A DNA stretch of 64,000 nt from Actinomadura coerulea (GTDB lineage: Bacteria > Actinomycetota > Actinomycetes > Streptosporangiales > Streptosporangiaceae): positions 1,240,001 through 1,304,000 of the forward strand of contig NZ_JACHMQ010000001.1 of NCBI RefSeq assembly GCF_014208105.1, read 5' to 3'. The position numbers were made by a program, and so were the translations under genes. This document shows, piece by piece, positions 44,646-53,152 of the stretch (its first letter is position 1; every line of letters begins with the position of its first letter). The notes below the pieces were generated by a model. It was not told where the DNA came from. It ran no database searches and saw only the letters and a program-made list of their open reading frames with translations.

Positions 44646-44954
44646 ATGAACGTGACCCGTGAACGGCCGGAGATCCGGTTCCTGACCTCGGGCGACGTCT
44701 CGGCGCACGAGCGCGCGGCGGCCGAGCGGGCCGTCCGCGACGCGCTGGCCGGCGCCGGCGGCGTCACGTCCGTCCAGGTCACGCTGAGCGTGGTGGCCGA
44801 CCGGTCGCTGCCTCGCCCCGCCCTGGCCCAGGCCGTCGTCGAGTTCGGCCGCCGGCGGGTGCGCGCGCAGGCCGCCGCGCCCCGCATCGACGAGGCCGTC
44901 GACATGCTCCGCGAGCGCCTGGCGATCCGGGCGAGCTCGCTTCAGGCCGGCTGA
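44646..44954 (+). CDS. HPF/RaiA-like small ribosome-associated protein
   Basis: Protein of 102 residues that resembles only the N-terminal domain of ribosome hibernation factors: VTSVQVTLSVVADRSLPRPALAQAVVEFGRRRVRAQ is the strand-strand-helix pattern, and APRIDEAVDMLRERLAIRAS is the second helix. The long C-terminal dimerisation domain of long-form HPF is absent. It would bind the 30S subunit if the assignment is right. A GGGAGGAC site precedes the ATG. It stands alone, so regulation is unknown. Confidence 0.65.
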   Translation: MNVTRERPEIRFLTSGDVSAHERAAAERAVRDALAGAGGVTSVQVTLSVVADRSLPRPALAQAVVEFGRRRVRAQAAAPRIDEAVDMLRERLAIRASSLQAG

Positions 44955-45030
44955 GCCTCCGGACGAGCCCGCGAACCGAAGGAACGGCGGCGCCCCGCAC
45001 GGGGACGCCGCCGTCACTGGTCTCAGGGTC

Positions 45031-45813
45031 TCAGGCGTCTCGCCCGGCGAGGACCAGGGCGGCCAGACCGAGCGGTACGAGCGCGTACGCGAGCAGCAGG
45101 GCCGTCGCCGCGCCGGGGGACAGCAGGTCGCCGTAGACGGAGTTGTCCGCGCTGAGCCCCGCCATCTGGGCGGGCAGGCCGCCGGGCATGACCGAGCCGA
45201 TGCGCTCGCTCCACGGCCGCGGCAGGTGGAAGACGAGCAGCGGCAGGACGTGCCACAGGAACACCACCGACACGAGCGTCCCCGCCGTGGAGCGCAGCAG
45301 CACGCCCAGTGACAGCCCGAGCAGCGCGAACATCGGCACCGCCGTCCCCTCGACGAGGAAGCCGGGCAGGTCGTGGGCGATGGACGCGTGCTGGTCCGGG
45401 AACGGGCGGTCGCCGATGACCAGCCGGACGCCGAGGAACGAGCCGACCGTCGCGGCCTCCCCGGCGACAAGGGCGACCGTCCCCACCACTGTCGCCTTGG
45501 CCGCCAGCAGCACGGGGCGCCTCGGGAGCACGGTGAAGCTCGCGCGGATCATCCCCGTTCGGTACTCGGACGTGACGGACAGCGCGCCGAGCACCGCCAG
45601 GCACAGCGACGCCGCCCACGTGCTGAGCTCCTGCAGCGGGCGCAGCAGGAGTTCTTCACGGCGATCGGCGGACAGACCGTCCCACACGTGCGCCATCTGG
45701 ACCGCGAGAAGCACGGTGAACCCTGTGAAGGCCGCCGTCGCGGCCAGCACCCAGTAGGTCGAGCGGATCGAGTTCAGCTTCCGCCACTCCGCGGCGACCG
45801 CATGGGCGATCAC
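45031..45813 (-). CDS. ABC-2 type transporter permease
   Basis: Membrane protein of 260 residues with about six predicted spans and the N-terminal AEWRKLNSIRSTYWVLAAT that typifies ABC-2 exporters of this type. The conserved GALSVTSEYRTGMIRASFTVLPRR segment lies near residue 80. It begins with GTG 45813 overlapping the preceding permease stop (GTGA). It is the last gene of a three-gene exporter operon (ATPase, permease, permease) divergent from a two-component system. Confidence 0.88.
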   Translation of the reverse strand: MIAHAVAAEWRKLNSIRSTYWVLAATAAFTGFTVLLAVQMAHVWDGLSADRREELLLRPLQELSTWAASLCLAVLGALSVTSEYRTGMIRASFTVLPRRPVLLAAKATVVGTVALVAGEAATVGSFLGVRLVIGDRPFPDQHASIAHDLPGFLVEGTAVPMFALLGLSLGVLLRSTAGTLVSVVFLWHVLPLLVFHLPRPWSERIGSVMPGGLPAQMAGLSADNSVYGDLLSPGAATALLLAYALVPLGLAALVLAGRDA

Positions 45814-46586
45814 GCGTCCCTCCGAGTGAACGAGAGGGCGCCGCCCGCGAACGCGACCACCGCGTACGCCGCCAGCAGCGCGATCGCGGCGGACGGTGCC
45901 AGCACGCCGTGGTCGGTCGGCGAGCCGGGCGCGGCCGCGATCTGGTTGGACAGGCTTCCGGGAAGCGCCGACCAGATCCGCTCGTCCCACGGCGACGGCA
46001 GCAACTGGGCGAGGCCGGGCGCCACGAACAGCACGGCCATGCCCGCGGTGAGCGTCGTGGCCGTGGAGCGGAGGACGGCTCCCAACCCGAAGGCGATGAC
46101 CGTGATCGCCGAGGTCGTCAGGCCGAGCCACAGCAGATGGACCGCGACGTCCGGCACAGATCCCTGGAACGTGGCCACGGGACGATCGCCCACGATCGCG
46201 TTCCCGGCGGCGGTTCCGGCGGCGAGCGCCGTCAGCGACGCGGCGAGCACCGTCGCCGCCGCCACCCCGCCCTTCGCCGCGTACAGGGCCAGGCGGTTCG
46301 GCAGGACGGCGAGCGTCGTCCGGACCATGCCGTGCGCGTACTCCGACGTGACCGTCAGCGCCCCCAGCAGGACCGCGCACACCGGCAGAGCGACGGCCAG
46401 GGGCTGCTCCGCCGGGGCCGCCGTCGCCGTCGCCTTCCTCGCGGCCGGCAGACCGTCCCAGTAGCGGGTCACGTACCAGGACCACACGACACAGAGCAGC
46501 ATGAACGCCGCGACCGTCCCGAGCAGGGCGAAGGTCGAGCGGATGGTCCGGAGCTTGTACCACTCCGCGGCGAGGGCGTCGATCAC
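45810..46586 (-). CDS. ABC-2 type transporter permease
   Basis: Membrane protein of 258 residues, a paralogue of the permease that follows it. It has the same N-terminal AAEWYKLRTIRSTFALLGT and the GALTVTSEYAHGMVRTTLAVLPNR segment, and six predicted spans. The two permeases probably form a heterodimer with the ATPase encoded just upstream. Overlaps of 4 bp at both ends indicate coupled translation. Confidence 0.88.
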   Translation of the reverse strand: MIDALAAEWYKLRTIRSTFALLGTVAAFMLLCVVWSWYVTRYWDGLPAARKATATAAPAEQPLAVALPVCAVLLGALTVTSEYAHGMVRTTLAVLPNRLALYAAKGGVAAATVLAASLTALAAGTAAGNAIVGDRPVATFQGSVPDVAVHLLWLGLTTSAITVIAFGLGAVLRSTATTLTAGMAVLFVAPGLAQLLPSPWDERIWSALPGSLSNQIAAAPGSPTDHGVLAPSAAIALLAAYAVVAFAGGALSFTRRDA

Positions 46587-47488
46587 CGCGCCACCGCCCC
46601 GAACTCGGTGCTCTCCGCCGTCAGCTCCATGTAGGCCTCCTCCAGGGAGGCACTGAGCGACGCGACCTCGTACAGCGGGATCCCGTGCGCCGCGGCGGTG
46701 TCGCCGATGGCGGCCACGTCCATCCCGGTGACCGTGAGCGCCCCGCCCGGCGCGGACTCGACGAGGCCCCCCGCCGCGGCGAGCACGGCGGTCAACTCCG
46801 CCGGACGGGGCGAGCGGACCAGCACCCCGCGGCGGAACCGGTCCGCCAGCTCCCGCACCGACGTGTCCGCGATCAGGCGCCCGCGCCCGATGATGACCAG
46901 CCGGTCGGCCGTCAGCTCCATCTCGCTCATCAGATGGCTGGAGACCAGGACGGTCCGGCCCTCGGCCGCCAGCGCCCGCATGAGCTCGCGGATCCAGCGG
47001 ACGCCGTCGGGGTCCAGGCCGTTCACCGGCTCATCGAACATCAGCACGCCCGGATCGCCCAGCAGCGCCGCGGCGATCCCGAGCCGCTGCCGCATCCCGA
47101 GTGAGAAGCCGGCGACCCGTTTGCGCGCGACCCCGGCGAGTCCCACCTGCTCCAGGACCTCCGCCACCCGCCGCGTCCCGATCCCGTTGCTGCGCGCCAG
47201 CCAGCCGAGATGGTCGAACGCCCGGCGCCCGCCCTGCACCGCCCCCGCGTCCAGCAGCGCCCCCACCTCGCGCATCGGCCGCTTGAGCGCCGTGTAGGAC
47301 CGCCCGTTGACCAGCGCCTCACCGGACGCCGGACGGTCCAGCCCCAGCACGATCCGCATCGTCGTCGACTTTCCGGCCCCGTTCGGGCCGAGGAAGCCCG
47401 TCACCGACCCCGGCCTCACCGTGAAGGACAGGCGGTCCACCGCGGTCGTGCCGCCGTAGCGCTTCGTCAGCTCGCGTACCTCGATCAT
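46583..47488 (-). CDS. ABC exporter ATP-binding protein
   Basis: ATPase of 301 residues of the DrrA/CcmA (ABC-2) class. It shows GFLGPNGAGKSTTMRIVLGL (Walker A), AGFSLGMRQRLGIAAALLGDP (signature), VLMFDEPVNGLDPDGVRWIRELMR (Walker B) and VSSHLMSEME (H-loop), with a C-terminal alpha-beta extension as in antibiotic exporters. The start ATG 47488 gives MIEVRELTKRYGG. The divergent histidine kinase and response regulator genes 160 bp away probably control this operon. Confidence 0.92.
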   Translation of the reverse strand: MIEVRELTKRYGGTTAVDRLSFTVRPGSVTGFLGPNGAGKSTTMRIVLGLDRPASGEALVNGRSYTALKRPMREVGALLDAGAVQGGRRAFDHLGWLARSNGIGTRRVAEVLEQVGLAGVARKRVAGFSLGMRQRLGIAAALLGDPGVLMFDEPVNGLDPDGVRWIRELMRALAAEGRTVLVSSHLMSEMELTADRLVIIGRGRLIADTSVRELADRFRRGVLVRSPRPAELTAVLAAAGGLVESAPGGALTVTGMDVAAIGDTAAAHGIPLYEVASLSASLEEAYMELTAESTEFGAVAR

Positions 47489-47647
47489 GCGGTCGAGGGT
47501 CGTACGCGGCCACCCCCGCGCACATCGGAACCCGGGCGGGAACCGCGCGTGCGACCGTGCTCCGAGAACACCGCGCCGCCTCCGCCCCAGGTATGACGGC
47601 CCCCGGCCCGAGGCGCGGGCACCGGCCGTGCCGCTACCTTTCCCCAC

Positions 47648-48784
47648 GTGGACGAATCCGAGCTGCGCTCCCCGCTCCCGCGGCTCAGCCGGCGCGGCCT
47701 CATCGGCCTCGACGCCGGGGCCGCGCTCCTCTACGCCCTCGTGCTCCTGATGCTGCCGGCGGACACCGGCGCCCCGCCGCTCCTCGTCCTCCCGCTCGTC
47801 GCCGCGGCGGGCCTGCCCCTCGCGGTGCGGCGCCTGTGGCCCGTCCCGGTCTTCGCCGCCGTCCTGTCCGCCTCGACCGCCTCGCTCCTCCTCGGCCTGC
47901 CCTGGGACACCTACGCCGCCGCGGGGTTCGCCCTCTACCAGGTCGCGCTCACCCGGCGCCGCCGCCGCTGGGTCCCCACTCTGTTCATCGGCGTCGTCAG
48001 CGCCGTGTTCATCTTCGGCGGGGCCGTCGCCGGCCCCGTCGGAGCACAGGCCGAGATCCTCGGGAGGGTGCTGCTCGGCGCCTCCGTCCTCGGCGCGTCC
48101 TGGACGCTCGGCCGCGTCGTCCGCGAACGCCGCGCCCACGCCGCGCACGCCGCCCGCCGCCTCGCCGACCAGGCCGTCTCCGGCGAGCGGCTCCGCATCG
48201 CCCGCGAACTCCACGACGTCGTCGCGCACAGCATGAGCCTCATCGCCGTCAAGGCCGGCGTCGCCGTCCACGTCGCCGAGGCCCGCCCCGAGGAGGCCCT
48301 CGACGCCCTCCGGGTCATCGAGACCACCAGCCGCGGGACGCTCGCCGAGATGCGCCACCTCCTCGGCGTCCTGCGCACCGGCGCCGCCGACGCCGACCTC
48401 ACTCCGTCCCCGGGCCTCGCCGACCTGGCCGGCCTCGCCGAACGCGCCGCCATGGCCGGCGTCCGCGTCGACTTGGACGTCGACGCCGCGGAACTCCCCG
48501 ACGGCGTCGCGCTCTCCGCCTACCGCATCGTCCAGGAGGCGGTCACCAACGTCGTCAAGCACGCGGCCCCCGCGCGCTGCCGCGTCCGCGTCAGAGCCGA
48601 CGGACTCCGCCTGCGCATCGACGTCACCGACGACGGGCCCGGCGCCCGCGTCCTGCCGGGCGGCGGTGGGCACGGTCTCATCGGCATGCGCGAACGCGTC
48701 ATGATGTACGGCGGCGAGTTCACCGCCGGGCCGCGCCCCGAAGGCGGCTTCGCCGTGTCCGCCGCCTTCCCGTACGAGTCCTAG
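47648..48784 (+). CDS. NarL-type sensor histidine kinase
   Basis: Membrane sensor kinase of 378 residues. Four or five hydrophobic segments fill residues of about 20-155, without a large extracellular domain. The HisKA_3 dimerisation helix has the phospho-acceptor His189 in RIARELHDVVAHSMSLIAV. The HATPase domain includes IVQEAVTNVVKHAAPARC (N-box), VTDDGPGARV and GGGHGLIGMRERVMMYGG. Typical of actinobacterial kinases that sense cell-envelope stress through membrane helices. The response regulator gene starts 8 nt downstream. Confidence 0.92.
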   Translation: MDESELRSPLPRLSRRGLIGLDAGAALLYALVLLMLPADTGAPPLLVLPLVAAAGLPLAVRRLWPVPVFAAVLSASTASLLLGLPWDTYAAAGFALYQVALTRRRRRWVPTLFIGVVSAVFIFGGAVAGPVGAQAEILGRVLLGASVLGASWTLGRVVRERRAHAAHAARRLADQAVSGERLRIARELHDVVAHSMSLIAVKAGVAVHVAEARPEEALDALRVIETTSRGTLAEMRHLLGVLRTGAADADLTPSPGLADLAGLAERAAMAGVRVDLDVDAAELPDGVALSAYRIVQEAVTNVVKHAAPARCRVRVRADGLRLRIDVTDDGPGARVLPGGGGHGLIGMRERVMMYGGEFTAGPRPEGGFAVSAAFPYES

Positions 48785-48792
48785 GAACCCCG

Positions 48793-49449
48793 TTGGATCT
48801 GAGCGTCCTCGTCGTCGACGACCAGGCCCTGCTGCGCGGCAGCTTCCGCGTCCTGATCGACACCGCGCCCGGCCTGCGGACCGTCGGCGAGGCCGGCACC
48901 GGTGCGGAGGCCGTCGAACTGGCCGCCCGGGAACGCCCCGACGTCGTCCTCATGGACGTCCGCATGCCCGAGATGGACGGCATCGAGGCCACCCAGCGCA
49001 TCTGCGCCGGCCTCCCGGGCGTCCGCGTCCTGATCCTCACGACCTTCGACCTGGACACCTACGTGTACTCGGCGCTGCGGGCCGGGGCGAGCGGCTTCCT
49101 GCTGAAGGACACCCCGCCCGCCGACCTGCTGTCGGCGATCCGCGTCGTCGCGGCCGGCGAGTCGCTGCTGTCGCCGTCGGTGACCCGGCGGCTGATCGCC
49201 GAGTTCGTCCGCCGGCCCGGTCCGGCGCAGCCCCCGCCGGCCGGCCTGGACGCCCTCACCGACCGCGAGCGCGAGGTCCTGACGCTCATCGCCCGCGGGC
49301 TGTCCAACACCGAACTCGCCGAGCACCTGCACCTGAGCCCCGCCACCGTGAAGACCCATATCGGCCACCTGCTCGCCAAACTGCACGCCCGCGACCGGGC
49401 CCAGCTGGTCATCGCCGCCTACGAGACCGGCCTCGTCCGCCCCCGCTGA
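48793..49449 (+). CDS. NarL/LuxR-type response regulator
   Basis: Response regulator of 218 residues. The receiver has VLVVDDQALLR at the N-terminus, phospho-acceptor Asp55 in VVLMDVRMPEMDG and the Lys in SGFLLKDTPP. The output LuxR-type HTH is at about 150-210: LTDREREVLTLIARGLSNTELAEHL and SPATVKTHIGHLLAKL. TTG 48793 is chosen because AGGAA lies 5 nt before it and the reading begins at the receiver's first strand. Partner of the upstream kinase, and a probable regulator of the divergent ABC exporter operon. Confidence 0.92.
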   Translation: MDLSVLVVDDQALLRGSFRVLIDTAPGLRTVGEAGTGAEAVELAARERPDVVLMDVRMPEMDGIEATQRICAGLPGVRVLILTTFDLDTYVYSALRAGASGFLLKDTPPADLLSAIRVVAAGESLLSPSVTRRLIAEFVRRPGPAQPPPAGLDALTDREREVLTLIARGLSNTELAEHLHLSPATVKTHIGHLLAKLHARDRAQLVIAAYETGLVRPR

Positions 49450-49463
49450 CCTTCGCCCGGGGC

Positions 49464-49481
49464 GGTGGACGGAAGTCCACC
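49464..49481 (+). terminator. Hairpin with GNRA-type loop after the response regulator
   Basis: GGTGGAC and GTCCACC pair as a perfect 7-bp stem around a GGAA tetraloop, 15 nt after the response regulator stop. There is no T tract. It may terminate or protect the two-component transcript. Confidence 0.45.
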
Positions 49482-49626
49482 CGAGGCACGGGACGGCTCA
49501 CCGATCGGCCCCCAGGCGCCACGATGTGGAGTCAGGCCGGTCATCGGCATCGCGCCCGCCCGAGCGGAGCGGCCGCCGATCGTCGTCGTCCTGCCGACCT
49601 GAAGCCGTGATCGCGCCGCGTGGTGG

Positions 49627-50523
49627 TCAGAGGAGAGCCGGGGCCAGGCGTTCGTACTGGTCGGCGGCCGAGGCCAGGTCGGGGGCGAACACCGTGACGC
49701 AGACGTGGTCGGCTCCCGCGTCGAGGTGCCCCCGGATCTGCTCGGCTATGGCGGTCTCGTCGCCCCAGCTGAAGCAGGCGTCGATGACCTCGTCGGAGCC
49801 GCCGCCGGAGACGGCGCCGTCGTCGTACCCGAGCGTCTTGAGAGAGCGGACGTAGGGGGACTCCGGGAGATTCAGCATCCGGGTCCCTCTCGCGAGTGCG
49901 CGCGCCTTCACCGGATCCGTCTCAAGAATGGCGGTCTGCATGACGACGAGCAGCTTGTCGGCGCCGAGCCTCTCCCGGGCCTGCCTGGTGTGCTCGACGG
50001 GCATCGCCGCCGGGAGCGCTCCGTCCGCGCGGTCCCGGGCCAGCTCCTGCATCTTCGGACCCAGGGCCGCCAGCAGGCGCGGGAAAGGCTTCTCGGGCAC
50101 CGGTGCCGCTTCGACGGCGGCGTCCATGCCGTCGAGGTACTCCCGCATCCGGTTCAGCGGGCTGGTCCACTTCTGCCCGCTCTGCTCCACGATCGCCCCC
50201 ATGCTGACGCCCACGCCGAGTGCGAGGCGTTCGGGGTAGGCGTCGGCCAGGACCGACGCGGCGCCCTGCATGGCGGCGGGATGCCGCGCCCACAGGTTCG
50301 CGACCGCCGAGCCCGCGACGATCCGCTCCGTCGCGGCGAGCATCACGCTCAGCTGCGTGAACACCTCCCGGCCGCCGATGGCCTCGTTCACCCATATCGC
50401 TCCGTAGCCCGCCTGCTCCACGCGCTGCGCCGCATGCCGCCATTCGCCGGCCGGCGCGATGGGCGTCACGAACCCGACGCCGATCCTGCCGAGCCCGGCT
50501 CGCGCCGCGTCCACCGCCGTCAT
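49627..50523 (-). CDS. LLM-class F420-dependent oxidoreductase
   Basis: Luciferase-like TIM-barrel protein of 298 residues. Family segments are RVEQAGYGAIWVNEAIGGREVFTQLSVMLAATERIVAGSAV, NLWARHPAAMQGAASVLADAYPERLALGVGV and the C-terminal IAEQIRGHLDAGADHVCVTVF. These resemble the mycobacterial F420-dependent group acting on small carbonyl or aromatic compounds. A GGAGGA site and a GATTAT -10 candidate lie upstream on the minus strand. It is divergent from a TetR-type regulator gene, its probable controller. Confidence 0.88.
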   Translation of the reverse strand: MTAVDAARAGLGRIGVGFVTPIAPAGEWRHAAQRVEQAGYGAIWVNEAIGGREVFTQLSVMLAATERIVAGSAVANLWARHPAAMQGAASVLADAYPERLALGVGVSMGAIVEQSGQKWTSPLNRMREYLDGMDAAVEAAPVPEKPFPRLLAALGPKMQELARDRADGALPAAMPVEHTRQARERLGADKLLVVMQTAILETDPVKARALARGTRMLNLPESPYVRSLKTLGYDDGAVSGGGSDEVIDACFSWGDETAIAEQIRGHLDAGADHVCVTVFAPDLASAADQYERLAPALL

Positions 50524-50610
50524 CGGTCCTCCTATAATCGGAACGAGTAACCCGCTTAGGACGCTACCGGAACGTCCGCCCCGCTTGTCAACCGACCAAG
50601 GAGGCCCCGG

Positions 50611-51315
50611 ATGAGCGGACGTCCCCAGCGCGCCGACGCGCGCCGGAACCGCCAGCGCATCCTCGAAGCCGCCTTCGAGGCCTTCGCCGCGGACGGCCGC
50701 CTCGCCCCGCTCGACGAGATCGCCCGCCGCGCGGGCGTCGGCGCAGGGACCGTCTATCGGCACTTCCCGACCAAGGAGGCCCTGTTCCAGGCGGTCGTCA
50801 CGGACCGCATCGAGCGCATCGTGGACGAGGCGCAGGCCCTGGTCCGATCGGAGGAGCCGGGAGAGGCCTTCTACGGCTTCCTCATGTGGGTCGTGGAGCG
50901 CGCGATGTTCAACCACGCCCTGTGCGACGCGTTGGCCGCTGACCTGCGAACGCTCGACGCCCACGACCTGGACGAGCAGTTCGCCTCGGCTCTGGACGAG
51001 CTTCTGCGGCGGGCGCAGGCCGCCGGCGAGGTCCGCCCGGACGTGGACGTGCACGACGTCCGCACCCTCATGGTCGGGGCCATGTTGATGGAACGCCGGC
51101 AGCGCCCCGAGGGCGGTCCCGGCCGGATGACGGCGCTCACCTGCGACGCCCTCCGCCCCGTAACGAAAGGCGACGAAACAGTGCCCGTGGAGCGTAACGA
51201 AAGGCGCTGCGAGGTGTGCGGCAAGCCGCTCACCTCGGCGCCGACGGGACGCCCCGCCCGGTTCTGCGGCACCGCCTGCCGCCAGAAGGCGCACCGCCGC
51301 CGGAAAACCGCTTGA
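50611..51315 (+). CDS. TetR-family regulator with C-terminal zinc ribbon
   Basis: Protein of 234 residues. Residues 1-60 form the TetR HTH (DEIARRAGVGAGTVYRHFPTKEALF), followed by a helical ligand domain to about 185. The last 45 residues add RRCEVCGKPLTSAPTGRPARFCGTACRQKAHRRRK, a CxxC/CxxxC zinc-ribbon-like module. The join carries two copies of TAACGAAAGGCG (51161 and 51195), and GTG 51181 could start the ribbon as a separate small protein. It is divergent from the LLM oxidoreductase gene. The ribbon may add DNA binding or protein contact. Confidence 0.82.
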   Translation: MSGRPQRADARRNRQRILEAAFEAFAADGRLAPLDEIARRAGVGAGTVYRHFPTKEALFQAVVTDRIERIVDEAQALVRSEEPGEAFYGFLMWVVERAMFNHALCDALAADLRTLDAHDLDEQFASALDELLRRAQAAGEVRPDVDVHDVRTLMVGAMLMERRQRPEGGPGRMTALTCDALRPVTKGDETVPVERNERRCEVCGKPLTSAPTGRPARFCGTACRQKAHRRRKTA

Positions 51316-51350
51316 GGCGCGGCGCGCCTCCGCGCCACGCTGGCCAGATC

Positions 51351-51968
51351 ATGCGCACACGCGAGATCCGGGCCCGTTACGACCGCGACTCGATCACCGT
51401 CTACCAGGCGTACGCACCGGAGATCGGCGTTCCGGCGGCCAAGGCCGGCACGTTCGTCCCGCCGTTCTCCCGCAACCGTATGACCTGGATCAAACCGTCG
51501 TTCCTGTGGCTCATGGCCCGCAGCGACTGGGGGCGCAGACCCGGCCAGGAGACGATCCTCGCCGTCCGGATCAGCCGGACCGGCTGGGAGGAGGCGCTGG
51601 GGCTGGCCGTCCCGACCGATCCGGACCGCCGCGTCTTCCGGAGTTCCGAGGAGTGGCGCCGCCGGTTCGCGGAGGCGGTCGTGCACGTCCAATGGGACCC
51701 TGAACGCTCACTCGACGGCCGGAAACTCGAAACGCGCAGCATCCAGATAGGCCTCAGCCGCCACATCGTCGACCGCTATGTCGACGACTGGGTCCTCGGC
51801 ATCGACGACCTCACCCCGCTGGTCCGCAGGATCAACGGACTCCGCAAGGCCGGGCGGCTTCCGCAAGCCCGAGCCCTGCTCCCCACGGAACGCCTCTATC
51901 CCCTCACACCTGCCTTGGCCGACCGCCTAGCCGCGTCCCAGCAGCCGACGTCCCCACCTCGCGCATAA
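51351..51968 (+). CDS. DUF4291 family protein
   Basis: Protein of 205 residues starting at ATG 51351 (MRTREIRARYDRDSITVYQA). It shows the conserved DUF4291 signature EIRARYDRDSITVYQAYAPEI, then FVPPFSRNRMTWIKPSFLWLMARSDWG and VQWDPERSLDGRKL. The function of the family is not known. It is found scattered in bacteria and fungi. It lies 35 nt after the TetR-zinc ribbon gene on the same strand. Confidence 0.88.
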   Translation: MRTREIRARYDRDSITVYQAYAPEIGVPAAKAGTFVPPFSRNRMTWIKPSFLWLMARSDWGRRPGQETILAVRISRTGWEEALGLAVPTDPDRRVFRSSEEWRRRFAEAVVHVQWDPERSLDGRKLETRSIQIGLSRHIVDRYVDDWVLGIDDLTPLVRRINGLRKAGRLPQARALLPTERLYPLTPALADRLAASQQPTSPPRA

Positions 51969-52087
51969 GCCAAGCCGCGACAGCCCCCGGGCCGGCAGCC
52001 AAGACCGGGCAACGTTCAACGGTGCACCGGCCGAAGCGCCTCAATGCCAACGCCCAAGACATGCCGGCCAGCGGCAGGCGCTCCGCG

Positions 52088-52771
52088 TCACCGCGTGCGA
52101 TAAGCCTCCAGGCGGTCGGCCAGTTCCCCAGGCCGGCTCAGCGCGACACAGTGCCCCCCAGGCATCTCGTCCACGCTGATGCCGAGCCGTTCGCCGACCA
52201 CCCGCCGCTGGAACTCCAGGGGAAACAGGCGGTCGTCGCGTGCTTGCAGGAACACGGTCGGAGTGCTGGGCCACTTGTGGAGTGGCCATGGCTCCGCGAA
52301 CGGGGTGGACGACTGCGCGGACTCCTGCGACAACGCCATGGCCGTCACGTCGTCCGGGACATCGTGGAAGAAGCACTCCTCGACGTCGAACTCCGCGGAC
52401 GGCGTCCGTCCCTCTCGGACCGCCTGGTCGGACATCGCCTTCGCCTGCCCGGTGTTCCGCCACCAATCACCACCCGTCTCGCCCGGCGACGGGACCATGG
52501 CGTTGAGCAGCACCAGCAGGTCGACCGGTAGCCGCTCGCAGACGAGCGGTGCTGTGAGGCCGCCCATCGACTGCGCCACCAGGATGACGTCCTTCCGGTC
52601 CCCGATCGCCTCCACGACCGTGTCGGCGTACTCAGAAAGGCCCGCGGCGTCATCCCCGGCCGGAAGCTCGACCGCGATGGCATCGTGCCCTCGCGCGCGC
52701 AGCTCCGGCACCAGGCGGTGCCAGAACCAGGCCTGTCCGCCCGCGCCCGGGATGAGTGTGTACGTCGCCAT
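52088..52771 (-). CDS. Alpha/beta hydrolase
   Basis: Hydrolase of 227 residues resembling the plant-esterase-like group (methyl-ketone synthase/EstC type). The oxyanion region is YTLIPGAGGQAWFWHRLVPELRARGH, the nucleophile elbow is VAQSMGGLTAPLV, the acid is in VFLQARDDRLFPLEF and the His is in EMPGGHCVALSRP. The start lies among two close ATGs (52777 and 52771). The second gives a better 9-nt spacing from GGAGG and is used here. The substrate is unknown. Confidence 0.87.
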   Translation of the reverse strand: MATYTLIPGAGGQAWFWHRLVPELRARGHDAIAVELPAGDDAAGLSEYADTVVEAIGDRKDVILVAQSMGGLTAPLVCERLPVDLLVLLNAMVPSPGETGGDWWRNTGQAKAMSDQAVREGRTPSAEFDVEECFFHDVPDDVTAMALSQESAQSSTPFAEPWPLHKWPSTPTVFLQARDDRLFPLEFQRRVVGERLGISVDEMPGGHCVALSRPGELADRLEAYRTR

Positions 52772-52889
52772 GTTCATCGACCTCCGTAGTGCGGCGGCAG
52801 CGACACTAGCGAGCCACACCGACATTCCCTTCCCGCGAAGTCCTGATCGGACGCCCGAATGCGGAGACCGCCCCGGCGCGTCGCTCGCT

Positions 52890-52905
52890 TCGAACGTGTG
52901 TTCGT
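52890..52905 (+). promoter_or_regulatory. LexA-type SOS box
   Basis: TCGAAC-GTGT-GTTCGT matches the actinobacterial SOS box TCGAAC-N4-GTTCGA at 11 of 12 specified bases. It abuts the -10 candidate TATTAG (52905-52910), and the GTG start of the next gene lies 11 nt further on. LexA bound here would block this promoter. Confidence 0.7.
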
Positions 52906-52921
52906 ATTAGCTTGTCGTCTC

Positions 52922-53152
52922 GTGCTGATCGATGAACCGGTCTCGGCCGAGACCACGCCCACGGGCCGCCCCTGCCACATCACCGGCCCCCGAGGCCGCT
53001 ACGACGTGCGCCGTGTCCTCGAAGAATGGCAGGCCCCGGGCCAGGCGAGGTTCTACCGCCTCCAGGTGGCGACCCCGGACGGCCCCGCCATCGCCGAGGT
53101 CATCGCCCCACACAAGCCCGGCCCCTGGACTCTCCACCAGGTATGGCCCTAA
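52922..53152 (+). CDS. Small SOS-controlled protein, DUF6504-like
   Basis: Protein of 76 residues from GTG 52922. The sequence has the pattern EPVSAET-GRPCHITGPRGRYDVRRVLEEWQ, then FYRLQVATPDGPAIAEV and a final WTLHQVW. This resembles the short DUF6504 proteins often found with translesion-polymerase genes in actinobacteria (remembered association, not checked). The SOS box and a -10 element directly upstream suggest a nearly leaderless, DNA-damage-induced message. A longer frame from 52859 exists but would run over the SOS box and promoter. Confidence 0.65.
   Translation: MLIDEPVSAETTPTGRPCHITGPRGRYDVRRVLEEWQAPGQARFYRLQVATPDGPAIAEVIAPHKPGPWTLHQVWP

Noticed and set aside
52859..52921. A longer start for the SOS-box gene at 52859.
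   Set aside because: It would place the SOS box and -10 element inside the coding sequence, and the added residues do not resemble the family-like part.
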